From NCBI RefSeq assembly GCF_965638725.1, contig NC_134952.1, positions 15,393,028 to 15,457,027 of the forward strand: a DNA stretch of 64,000 nucleotides. The letters are read 5' to 3'. Below are positions 34,215 to 46,000 of the stretch, piece after piece; within the stretch, counting starts at the first letter, position 1, and each line of letters opens with the position of its first letter. The notes beneath the pieces were generated by a model, which searched no databases, was not told the origin of the DNA, and was given only the letters and a program-made list of their open reading frames with translations. A program made the position numbers and the translations under genes. The DNA is from Aptenodytes patagonicus (lineage: Eukaryota > Chordata > Aves > Sphenisciformes > Spheniscidae).

Positions 34215-34630
34215 CAGTGCGGGGATTGCTTATGCCAGTCCACATCTCAGCTATGGAGCAATGTGTGGGACAATGAAGTGAATGCAATCCAGAACATGTA
34301 CGGAGATGGTCTATGAAGATAATCTTATGAGAAAGAACTAACAGAGATTGCCTGGTTTGACAGCAAAATTAAGGGTGAAAGGGGGCATGACGGTAAATAT
34401 ATCAGGATTAGGAGAGGAGGTAAATGCAGGAAGGGAGGTGAATTACTTAAGTTAAAGGGCAAATTTTGGCATTAAAACTAATGGGTCTGAATAGTTGTGA
34501 ATGGCCATTTAGTCTGTAAGTAAGGAAGTTTGTAACCATCAGAGAAAGAAAAGCTTGGAATAATAGAGGCCAAAAATATCTAATTATTTTTGAAGATGGG
34601 AAGTTATGAGAAAGATTATAGGGTGTGGGT
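34215..34630 (+). mobile_element. Old CR1-type LINE 3' fragment
   Basis: A run of blocks in the expected order resembles the 3' end of an ancient CR1 subfamily shared by birds, turtles and crocodilians: GAAAGAACTAACAGAGATTG, then a TAAATATATCAGG block, AAATGCAGGAAGGGAGG, TTAAGTTAAAGGGCAA, ACTAATGGGTCTGAATAG, and GTAACCATCAGAGAAAG. Divergence is high, so it long predates the array. It is non-coding here. Confidence 0.65.
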
Positions 34631-36498
34631 TCTTGGGAACTGAGGGAACGGACTTGAAGTATGAGGAGATCACTTGTGATTGACTCTTCCTGTATCGTTG
34701 TTAGTTAGCCCATTTCAGCTTCTTTAAGTGGCTGAGCGGGAAACAGAACAGCTGGAACATCTGGGACCAATCAACAGATCACCTGTGTTTATACCTTTAA
34801 AGCAACTGTTTAAAATGGTGTAACTTTGTGATACTATCCTAATTCATGCCAGATGAGAATCTGGCCATGGGCATCACATTGGATTAATGAAAATAAATAA
34901 ATTTGGAAACTATTTGGAAATTCTGACCTGTAAAGCCCCCAGTGGAAGTAGCTCCCTGGCAATGAAGGGTGTTTTTACATAGTGCAGCTAACACTAGGTG
35001 AGGATGCCAGAACTGGGCCAAAAATTATTACGATGAGAGAAAGTAATGGTTGATGCATAACATTTGCTACAAGAAAAAACCCCACTTTTCTTTCTTTTTA
35101 CTTCAGAAGAAAACCCACTACTAGGAAATCAGTACATATTTACCAACCTTCTACCTGATTTTCATTCATTGTTATCCCTTCTTGAAGCTGAGCGCCTTCC
35201 TTTCAGATAATAGTTTGTGTTCTTACATTTACTAAAAAAAAAAGGGAGAAATAGAAGCTTTTCAACTTAATTACCTAATGGATAAATACATTGCACAGAA
35301 ATTCTCTTCTGTCTTTCCACTTTGAGTTCTGTAGAAAAATAAAAGTCTGTTGGCTGTGGTCATATGGATATGACCTTGCTGGCCAGTATTAGCGTGTGCT
35401 AGCAACATGATGGGAATTGTTTATGAGTGCTGAAAACCATTGTACAGACCTGTGACTTTATGGAATACAGTGTCATAAACATATTTAAATTGTAGTCCCA
35501 AAATCACTGAATCAAAGGTTTAATCATGTTCCTTGCCTAATTTTGAAGTTATCAGACTTTGTCATTTTGTTTTATTGTAAAACTTTTGCACAAAACTTCT
35601 AACACTCTTAAAAAAGTAAAATAATCAGCATATCTAAAAAGTAACATTTCTTCTTTTCAGGTGCTCTGTGATAAAACACCTGCTGTTACTCAGCTACCAC
35701 AGCACAACTTGTTCATTCCTGTTCTATTACTTTGCCTTTTTTTCCCCCCCAGCCAACATTATGCAACAATCAAGTATCTAACAAACAAGGTGGGTGTTTC
35801 AGAGTGAGTGAATTAAACCCTCTGTTGCCTCACCTTCACATTTACAATTACTTTAAGCTTTTCACTGGTAGTCCCAGGAAGAGATTTGTTCAACTTGCCT
35901 TTCATGTAAACTTACAGATGCAGTGCATGTCAGGATTCATGGGCATTTATCATTTCCTGTACACCTTAAGCAACTTTGCTAAGGAGAGTTGATTATACAG
36001 TGAACTTTCCAGCTTGCATTGAGTCAGATTAGCCCATACAGTTTCACTAGATTTCAATCTGGTTCTCTTGCATAATGAAAAAAAAATATGCTCAATGAAA
36101 TAATCCGGTGGTGTATCTGTATATGGATGTCCATGCCCAAATTAATTTCTGATTTAATTCCACTGACATTGTCAGACTCACACTATGGATGAATTTGGCA
36201 TGTTCAGTGTAGCCTGTCACTATTTTCCATGTTAATTTTAAAGGAATTGCCACAATATCTTGCTTTGTCTTCTTGCATTATAACTATGCACTCAAAGAAT
36301 AAAATATAGCATTACAGAGATAAACAACTGAGATTTGCATGTGTATCCAGTGTATGCAGAAAATGTTGGCATTTCACTGAGATTGCTTGGGGATAATTTT
36401 ATAATATATGAGTAACTGCAGGATTTCATTCTTTAATTGTGCTTCTGGCTTTTTGTATGAAATCATGTAAAAAAAAAGTTTAAATCTTTACTCCTTTT
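34631..36498. other. AT-rich sequence without recognised genes
   Basis: No frame or repeat is supported. A short pyrimidine run (35,732-35,752) resembles a splice acceptor, but no protein-like exon follows it. Confidence 0.45.
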
Positions 36499-36516
36499 TG
36501 GCGCCCAACGTGGGGC
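36499..36516 (+). other. Primer-binding-site-like sequence of the ERV
   Basis: TGGCGCCCAACGTGGGGC matches the 3' end complement of tRNA-Lys (type 1,2), a primer used by several class II retroviruses. It marks the left end of the recognisable internal region. Confidence 0.75.
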
Positions 36517-37339
36517 ACGAAGGGTTTGAGATAATAACGGATTAAACAGAGTGTATTAAGGAACTTATATCTGTTAATATTTGTGGGTCACAATGTTGGT
36601 TTCTCTGTTCTCGATATTGATTTGTGTAATCTGCATTGTGCTCTTTTTCCTGCTGTCCATGTTAAAGATTGGTGTTGGTTTTTGCAGTTTGCTGTGCTCT
36701 GCAGTGATTACTGATGTTTCGCTTGTGAGGTTTGTTTTTAGAACATTGACCTTGACCTTAGTGTGGTATGTAAGTTTCGCAATGAAGCCGTTACTGTACC
36801 ACAGATACCATTTCGTGGAGACAACTAGCAATTACAGTAACTTTTCCGAGAGTTTTTTTACAGAGGAAATAAATACAGAATGGCGGTGTCACTACCTTCT
36901 TCTATGATGTTTCCTCCTTCATTACAGTAACTTTTCAGTATTTTGAACATCCTTGGGTAGTTAAGGTACTTCTATTGGTACTTCTTGGGAATATTGTTTC
37001 GGTTTTGTCTAAAGTTGGTAAGCAATTTAAGAATGTCATCCAGAGATCTGCCCCAAGGCTGAATAATTATGAGTGGCAGGGTGTGTGGGACAAGATGGGC
37101 AAGTACCTAGGCCAATGGGCACCCCCAGTGTTTTGGAACTTCACTCCTGAGCAAGTGCAGAATCCTGAAAAGTTAGTAGAATATTTGGACAAAGTATGCT
37201 GTCACCGTGGCAACTCTAGAGAGATGCAACTCATTGCAACGTGCTGGGGCCTGGCCCATGCCTACCGAGCCCTGTTCAACACCATTCAGTACCCTCAAAG
37301 GGAAGAGAAGGTCTCTGGCTCTGACAGTAAAACGACACG

Positions 37340-37680
37340 CACTGCGGCCACTCAGACCCGGGTAGCAGGCCCTGCGGCCACTCTGACCCCAGCGACAGGC
37401 CCTGCGGCCACTCAGACCCTGGCGACAGGCCCTGCGGCCACTCCAACCCCAGCGACAGGCCCTGCGGCCACTCAGACCCTGGCGACAGGCCCTGCGGCCA
37501 CTCCAACCCCAGTGACAGGCCCCACGACTATTCAGACCCTGGCGACAGGCCCTGCGGCCACTCCAACCCCAGTGACAGGCCCCACGACTATTCAGACCCC
37601 GGTGACATGCACTGTGGCCACTCAGACCCTGGTGACAGGCACTGTGGCCACTCAGACCCCGGCAACACACCCTGTGGCTG
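37340..37680 (+). repeat. Coding-type tandem repeat in the gag-like region
   Basis: Degenerate units of about 30 bp, often paired to 60 bp, give a Pro/Thr/Ala-rich pattern around GPAATQTLAT and GPAATPTPVT. The minus strand also stays open across the repeat, which is a by-product of its composition. Confidence 0.85.
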
Positions 37681-40600
37681 AACCAAAGAACGAGCCTGTG
37701 CCAGTATCAGTCGCCCCTGTACACAAGAAGAAATTTTGGAAGCGGAAGTCGGCTCGTTTAGTAAGGGAGGAAGAAGCTTCTTCTAAAAGGGAACCGGAGG
37801 AAGAAGTGTACGAGGCAGACTACCCTGGAGAAGGGCCATCACGAGAATGGGAGGAGGCGGGCTGGCCGCTGATCGGGGAGGAAGAAGAGGAAGAACTCAT
37901 AAACGAGGCAGTGACCACCCGATCTCTATCCCTGAGTGAGCTGTGAGATATATGAAAAGATTTCAGCCGTCGTCCAGGCGAGCATATTGTCACCTGGCTG
38001 CTCTGATGCTGGGATAATGGAGCCAGTAGCCTAGAATTAGAGGGTAGGGAAGCCAAGCAGCTGGGATCCCTTTCTAGGGAAGGGGGCATTGATAAAGCAA
38101 TTGGAAAAGGGACACGTATCCTCAGCCTTTGGAGGCGACTTGTCAAGCGTGAAGGAAAGGTATCCCTTTAAGGCAGATGTCATATGTCGCCCAAGCAAGT
38201 GGGCCACCATGGAGAAGGGTATCCAGTTTCTGAGAGAATTAGCTGTGCTGGAGGTGATTTATGATGACCTGAACAATGAACAACTATCCAAAGATCCAGA
38301 TGAAGTCAAGTGCACACGACCCATGTGGCGGAAGTTTATAAGGAGCGCACCATCGTCATACGCCAATTCATTGGCAGTGATGACCTGGAAAGATGGAGAG
38401 GAACAAACAGTGGATGAATTGGCTAGTCAACTCCGGCAATATGAGGAAAGTCTCTCTTCCTCCCTCGTCTCGGCTGTGGAGAAACTGTCCCAGGAGATCC
38501 AGCAACTCAAAGAGGATAGGTCCTACTCCTCACCTGTACGGACCAGTATCTCGGCTATTAGGAGTCACCGTTCTTTTGCTCGAGAGAGAATATAAAGGGT
38601 ACACACTATGGGGCACCCTATGGTTTTACCTGCGTGACCACGGAGAGGACATGAGGAAGTGGGATGGAAAACCTACTGCAGCCCTAGGGGCACGGGTACG
38701 TGAATTGCAAGGGAAAACTATCACAGAAAGAGGTTCTTCCAGGAAAATTGCTGCTCCGGTTTCCAGCGGGCAGTTCCCCAGACAGAGTAGAAGGGCTGAT
38801 CTTACTCCTGATCTTAATGAAGAAACTTCTGACTCGTATGTACAAGAAGTGAGAAATGAGTACTGTGATGAGGATTAGAGGGGCCCTGCCTCCAGCCAGG
38901 TGGAGGAAAGGGACAACCGAGTTTACTGGACTGTGTGGATTCAGTGGCCTGGCACATCGGACCCACAGAAGTATAAGGCTCTAGTAGACACCGGTGCACA
39001 GTGTACCCTAATGCCATCAAGCTATAAAGGGGCAGAACCCATCTGTATTTCTGGGGTGACGGGAGGATCCCAACAGCTAACTGTATTGGAAGCCGAAGTA
39101 AGTCTAACTGGGAATGGGTGGCAGAAGCACCCCATTGTGACTGGCCCAGACGCTCCGTGCATCCTTGGCATAGACTACCTCAGGAGAGGGTATTTCAAGG
39201 ACCCAAAAGGGTACCGGTGGGCTTTTGGTATAGCTGCCTTGGAGACGGAGGAAATTAAACAGCTGTCCACCTTGCCTGGTCTCTCGGAGGACCCGTCTGT
39301 TGTGGGGTTGCTGAAGGTCAAAGACCAACAGGTGCCAATCACTACCACCACGGTGCACCGGCGGCAATATCGCACCAACCGAGACTCCCTGATTCCCATT
39401 CATGAGCTGATTCGTCGACTGGAGAGCCAAGGAGTGATCAGCAAGACTCGCTCACCCTTTAACAGTCCCATATGGCCAGTGCGGAAGTCTAATGGAGAGT
39501 GGAGACTAACAGTGGACTATCATGGCCTAAATGAAGTCACGCCACTGCTGAGTGCTGCTGTGCCAGACATGCTAGAACTTCAATACGAACTGGAGTCAAA
39601 GGCAGCCAAGTGGTATGCCACAATTGATATTGCTAATGCATTTTTCTCAATCCCTTTGGCAGCAGAGTGCAGGCCACAATTTGCTTTCACTTGGAGGGGC
39701 GTCCAGTACAACGGGAACAGACTGACCCAGCCAGCGGTGGAAACACAGCCCTACCATTTGCCGTGGACTGATCCAGACTGCACTGGAGCAGGGTGAGGCT
39801 CGAGAACACTTGCAATACATTGATGACATCATTGGGTGGAGCAACACAGCAGGAGGTGTTTTTGAGAAAGGGAAGGAAATAGTCCAAATCCTGCTGAAGG
39901 CCGGTTTTGCCGTAAAACCAAGTAAGGTCAAGGAGCCTACACAGGAGATCCAGTTTTTAGGAATAAAATGGCAAGATGGATGTCGTCAGATCCCAATGGA
40001 TGTGATCAACAAAATAACAGCCATGTCTCCACCAACTAGCAAAAAGGAAACACAAGCTTTCTTAGGTGTCGTGGGTTTTTGGAGAATGCATATTCCAAAT
40101 TACAGTCTGATTGTAAACCCTCTCTATCAAGTGACCCGGAAGAAGAACGATTTCAAATGGGGCCCTGAGCAACGACAAGCTTTTGAACAAATTAAACGGG
40201 AGATAGTTCATGCAGTAGCCCTGGGGCCAGTCCAGGCAGGGCAAGATGTAAAAAATGTGCTCTACACTGCAGCCGGGGAGAACGGCCCTACCTGGAGCCT
40301 CTGGCAGAAAGCACCAGGGGAGACTCGAGGTCGACCCCTAGGGTTTTGGGGTCGGGGATACAGAGGATCCAAGGCCCGCTATCCTCCAACTGAAAAAGAG
40401 ATATTAGCAGCATATGAAGGGGTTCGAGCTGCTTTGGAAGTGATCGGCACTGAAGCACAGCTCCTCCTGGCACCCCGACTGCCGGTGCTGGGCTGGATGT
40501 TCAGAGGGAGGGTCCCCTGTACACATCATGCAACTGATGCTACATGGAGTAAGTGGGTCGCACTGATCACACAACGGGCTCGAATAGGAAACCCCAGTCG

Positions 40601-42353
40601 CCCAGGAATCCTGGAAGTGATCATGGTTTGGCCAGAGGGCAAAGATTTTGGAATGTCACCAAAGGAGGAGGTGACGCGTGCTGGTGAGGCCCCAATGTAT
40701 AATGAACTACCAGAAAATGAGAAGCAATATGCCCTGTTCACTGATGGGTCCTGTCGTCTTGTGGGAAAGCATCGGAGGTGGAAAGCTGCTGTATGGAGTC
40801 CTATGCGACAAGTTGTAGAAACTACTGAAGGAGAAGGTGAATCGAGCCAATCTGCAGAAGTAAAGGCCATCCAGCTGGCTTTAGACATTGCTGACCGAGA
40901 AAAGTGGCCAGTGCTCTATCTCTATACTGACTCATGGATGGTGGCAAATGCCCTGTGGGGGTGGTTGCAGCAATGGAAGCAGAGTAACTGGCAGCGCAGA
41001 GGCAAACCCATCTGGGCTGCCGCATTGTGGCAAGATATTGCTGCCCGGGTGGAGAACCTGGCTATAAAAGTATGTCATGTAGATGCTCACGTACCCAAGA
41101 GTTGGGCCACTGAAGAACATCAAAACAACCAGCAGGTGGATCAGGCTGCTAAAATTGAAGTGGCTCAGGTGGCTCTGGACTGGCAACATAAGGGTGAGTT
41201 AGTTATAGCTGGGTGGGCCCACGACACCTCAGGTCACCAAGGAAGAGATGCAACATACAGATGGGCTCGTGATCGAGGGGTGGACTTGACCATGGACACT
41301 ATTGCGCAGGTTATCCATGAATGCGAAACATGCGCTGCAATCAAGCAAGCCAAGCGGTTAAAGCCTCTCTGGTATGGAGGACGATGGTTGAAATATAAAT
41401 ATAGGGAGGCCTGGCAGATTGATTATATCACACTCCCACAAACCCGCCAAGGCAAGCGCCATGTGCTTACAGTGGTGGAGGCAACCACCGGATGGCTGGA
41501 AACATATCCCGTGCCCCATGCCACCGCCTGGCACACTATCCTGGGCCTTGAGAAGCAAGTCCTATGGCGACATGGCACCCCAGAAAGAATTGAGTCAGAC
41601 AATGGGACTCATTTCCAAAACAACCTCATAGACACCTGGGCCAAAGAGCACGGCATTGAGTGGGTGTATCACATCCCCTATCATGCACCAGCCTCTGGGA
41701 AAATTGAACGATACAATGGACTGTTAAAGACTACACTGAGAGCAATGGGTGGTGGGACATTCAAACATTGGGATACACATTTAGCAAAGGCCACCTGGTT
41801 AGTCAACACTCGGGGATCTGCCAATCGAGCTGGCCCTGCCCAGTCAGAACTTTTACGTACTGTAGAAGGGGATAAAGTACCTGTAGTGCACATAAAAAAT
41901 ATGCTGGGGAAAACAGTCTGGGTTATTCCTGCCTCGGGCAAAGGCAAACCCATCCGTGGAATTGCTTTTGCTCAAGGACCTGGGTGCACTTGGTGGATAA
42001 TGCAGAAGGATGGGGAAGTCCAATATGTACCTCCAGGGGATTTGATTTTGGGTGAGAATAGCCAATGATCTGAACTATGTGATGTTGAGTACTACATAAT
42101 ATTATATGCCATACTAATGTTATTACAATAAGAATCACCCAGACTAATGAAGAATAACTTCAGTGAAACCAAGCAAAGCACAGTGATGATGGTACCAGAA
42201 CTGACTTCAACATGAAACAATCCAACACCACATACCATCTCCATTTTTCCTGCCCTGGAAGATTATTATGACAGATGGAGCCCGAAGTCATGGACTAAAT
42301 GAACTCACTGAACATTTTAGAGGGATGGCCCACAGACTAAGGGAATGATATCT

Positions 42354-42392
42354 CTGTGTGTGTGTATATATATATATTAAAAAAAAAAAAAA
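42354..42392 (+). repeat. TG/TA/A simple repeat before the ERV purine tract
   Basis: GTGTGTGT grades into TATATATA and then poly-A, between the pol-like region and the LTR. Confidence 0.9.
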
Positions 42393-42473
42393 GGGGGTGG
42401 TGATTAATGAAAATGTACTGGAAAATATGAGACTTGAGTATGACGTAGATGGTATAGAATAAGGGGTGGATAT

Positions 42474-43030
42474 TGTCCTGGTTTCGGCAGGGATAGAGTT
42501 AATTTTCTTCCTAGTAGCTGGTACAGTGCTGTGTTTTGGATTTAGGATGAGAACAAAGTTGATAACACACCGATGTTTTAGTTGTTGCTAGGTAATGCTT
42601 ACACTAGCCAAGGACTTTTTAGTTTCCCATGCTGTACTGACTGAGAAGGTTGGAGGTGCACAAGAAGCTGGGAGGGGGCACAGCCAAACTGGCCAAAGGG
42701 ACATTCCATACCATGGGACGTCATGCTCAGTACATAAACTGGGGAAAGCTGGCCGGGGGGGCTGCTGCTCGGGGACTGTCTGGGCATCGGTCGGCGGGTG
42801 GTGAGCAATTGTACTGTGCATCACTTGCTTTGTGTATTATTATTATTATTTCTATTTTTATTTTTATTTTTATTTTTATCATTTTATTTCAATTATTAAA
42901 CTGTTTTTATCTCAATCCACGAGTTTTTCTCACTTGTGCTCTTCCAATTCTCTCCCCCATCCCACCGGGTGGGGGGAGTGAGCGAGCGGCTGCGTGGTGC
43001 TCAGTTGCTGACTGAGGTTAAACCACGACA
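42474..43030 (+). repeat. LTR of the ERV (right end), 557 bp
   Basis: Begins TGTCCTGGTTTCGG after a purine-rich tract and ends ACCACGACA, so it has the TG...CA ends. It contains a TATA-like ACATAAA near 42,734, an ATTAAA polyadenylation-type hexamer near 42,894, and an ATT/TATTTT-rich stretch at about 42,836-42,885. The sequence is of a type very common in neoavian genomes. Confidence 0.85.
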
Positions 43031-46000
43031 CTACAGGAAAAACTTAGGTCTACTGATTTGAGGAAATTTAGAATACAAAAAGGAAAGTCATGTTAATATT
43101 TATATTTTAACCAATATTTTTTTCTGGGGACAAAACATGAAGAGTTGCCAAACTGAGTTCTATTGATTTTTCTCCCTTTGACTTTAAATCAGAGTTTTTT
43201 GCTTTCTTGAAGTCAAATATATGGCATTGGCAAAACTCTGTGACACTCACTGTGAGCTCTGCAAAGTAGTGTCTTTTATAGATCACGAGGGCATGAAGAA
43301 CAGGAATAAAACTTCCCAGTGCAGTCTCTTCAGTTTCCCTCAACTCAGGGGTTAGGGGTGAGCTTCGTCCTCAGCCTTGACTTTTTGGAATCATTACCCA
43401 CGCTGACAACATTTTGTACTCTTTGCAGAGGAGTAAATGGAAGGCAGTGAATAATCTGGCCAGTTTCCTATAGGCTTTAGATCAATACTGGAGTCAGATG
43501 GACTACAAATACCTGTCTCATGGGAATTGAACTTCCATGCCTGTAGGACAGAAACAGCTATCACACAACCACCATTTTCATTCACTAGCTCGATAATGGT
43601 GTCCGCCATTAAAACTGTCCATTTCCTCCTAAACCATCTTTTGAACTTTATTTCCTCAGGTTCCTTCCAGGACCATGTAAGCCAGTTTAGCTGCAGCAGC
43701 TTGCCAGGTAATCAGGGTTGGCTGGCAGTCATTGGGTCCAAAAGTCTCTGTCAGTGCTGCCTACTACTAAGTGTTACAAATTACACTGTATTAGTGAAAT
43801 ACACTTATTAACTTTAAGACCTTTTTTAGTACAAATTTTATTGGTTGTTTATTTAATTTTTCTTCTGTGGAATTGATAAAAATGCTGGCAAAAGGTCAAG
43901 GTAGGGCATGAACACAGGGAGGCTAATTTAATTTTTTTAATTGAGAAGTATGGATGTTTTTATGCAGCCATATGTATTATGCCATCCTCCTTATGAAAAA
44001 GGTGCAATAGTACAGAATGACTAATCACAGAGAAACCAGTGTGCTGTCATCCTTCTCCCAAGAGGTTTGGTTTCTGCAATACAGCATTCAAAACGAAAGT
44101 ATGCGTATTCATTTTCCAGTATTTCACCTGACGACTGAATGAATAACCATCACATGAACAAAGAGCAATCTGTTTGCTTTATAAACGATGCAGTTTCAGG
44201 CACTTATGAAATAATGAAAACTAACACCTGACAGCAATGTTAGATGCATATGACGAGCTAAGTTTTTGAACAGTGTGTGAGAAGGAAAAAGTAAACTGTA
44301 GATTGCACATCGATTCCTGTTGTAAAGTTGAATACTATTTGTTTAGTAATGATGATTCATGACACCTTAGAGTTGTATACACCTGAGATGTGTGATGCTT
44401 ACACAGAGTTACTGTATTCCAATTAAAGGAGGCATGAGTATTTTTTTTCCTCCCTCCTTCTTTTCTCTGCTTCTATGTGTCTGGTCTGTTCTCTGTTCGC
44501 TTGCAAAGGCAGCTCGCGCTGTATGTCATCCTGTGGGCTCATGTACTGCATGAAATAACACACAGACTACATTTGTATCAAACTACTTTTTTTCCTCTCT
44601 TAAAACAAATACATAGCTACTCCTACCGTGGCTTATTTTTTTGTGGAGTGAGCTTATTACAGACATCTTGTTGATCTTTCAGAGTCTTCCTTTCAGTAAG
44701 TCTTGTGCCACCTTCTGTTTCTCATGCAGGGTATTACAGTGCTCATTCCCATTCCTTCCTCCATTGCAACTTCTAAAAATAATCAGCCATAAAAGTAGCT
44801 ACTGAGTTTTATTATTACCAGCACAGTGAGATTAATAGTGGTGAATATACTGTACCTCACTAAAGGGGTGCCTTAAATTGTTTGACACATCTCCCAGGAC
44901 AGTCAGGGACTTCTGAGAAACCCCAGTGTTTCTTGTTACTCCTTCCACGGTAGTATGGGTCTGCATTGATTTTTCCAGTAGTCTGTGCCAAACAGGAACA
45001 ATTTAGCTCACAGGGAGGTAATAAAATAATCTTTACAAGCAATGAATATAGTAAAGCGGGTTAGAAACTGGATTTGTGTTTGTGGGAGAGAGAAGATCTG
45101 ATAGTTTAGTATCTTTCAGTGAAATTCTAAATTTAAAAAAAAAATCTGATTACTGTGATTTGGGACCACCATTTCATTTTTGTTTATTGCTTGCTTTCAT
45201 TTCAAGAAGGTGTAATTTATTATTTTAATATGATTAAAATATTTCAGTTCAACCTTTTCCTTTGCTTATCTATGATTTTCAATGGAATGCAACACAGACT
45301 AATATAAATTGACAATGAAATCAGCATGAAGTGTTTTTAACATTGTCAAAATGAAATAATTTCCCCTTTCTGGAGTGCTTTGAGAAACCTGAGATTATTT
45401 TTTTCAACTTCTTCCTATTAAACATGCAATTGAAACAAACCTGTTCTTAGGAAAATTTTCAGAATACTAGTTTTCTCAGTGAAATTAATTTCCAATGGCT
45501 GTGATCAATGCTGGAGATTATCCAAGGAGTCTAGGTTTTGAAACGTAGCTTCCAGGTCCCAGGCTATACCACTTTTTTCCTCAGGCACAATATTAACATT
45601 AAATTAGGTACACATGCCATCATAATCTTTTTTGCTCTCAACCTTTGCCTCAGGAAAATGTGCATAGAAAAGATAGCATGCATGACCTAGGCTTATATCA
45701 TCAGTGCTCCAGTGGCTATGCGAGTATCTGCTCTGTTTCTTTTTATTGGCTTATTGTCAAGAGGAAGATGCATCAAAATTGCCACTAAGTGAAACCTTTA
45801 AGTGTTCCAGAGCTGCCTTTTCTTTTTCCTATGTTTGTGAAGGGTCAGCGCTTCTAAAAATAATTGTAGGACATTTTAAAATGGAGACTGATAAGTAAAA
45901 AGTTTTCAGGGGAACAATTAATTTTCTAAGAAAATATGAACACAGGAATATCTTCAGACATTAACTAATAAAAGCAATAAATCCTTCTGTTTGCTCCAGG

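Larger units (their letters stand above)
36499..43030 (+). mobile_element. Endogenous retrovirus, ERVL-like, broken
   Basis: Parts in order: an 18-nt primer-binding-site-like sequence at the left end, a short hydrophobic frame, a gag-like region (about 37.0-38.9 kb) with a proline/threonine-rich tandem repeat, a pol-like region (about 38.9-42.07 kb) with recognisable protease, reverse transcriptase, RNase H and integrase segments, a purine tract, and one LTR at the right end. The integrase segment resembles ERVL (class III). The gap between pol and the LTR is about 400 bp, so there is no room for an envelope gene, as is usual for ERVL. It is broken, with about three or four breaks, but long stretches remain open, so it is probably fairly young. 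LTR-LTR dating is not possible because only one LTR is recognised. Confidence 0.88.

Noticed and set aside
37173-37670. Minus-strand frame with Cys/Gly/Arg repeats
   Set aside because: Antisense by-product of the tandem repeat in the gag-like region.
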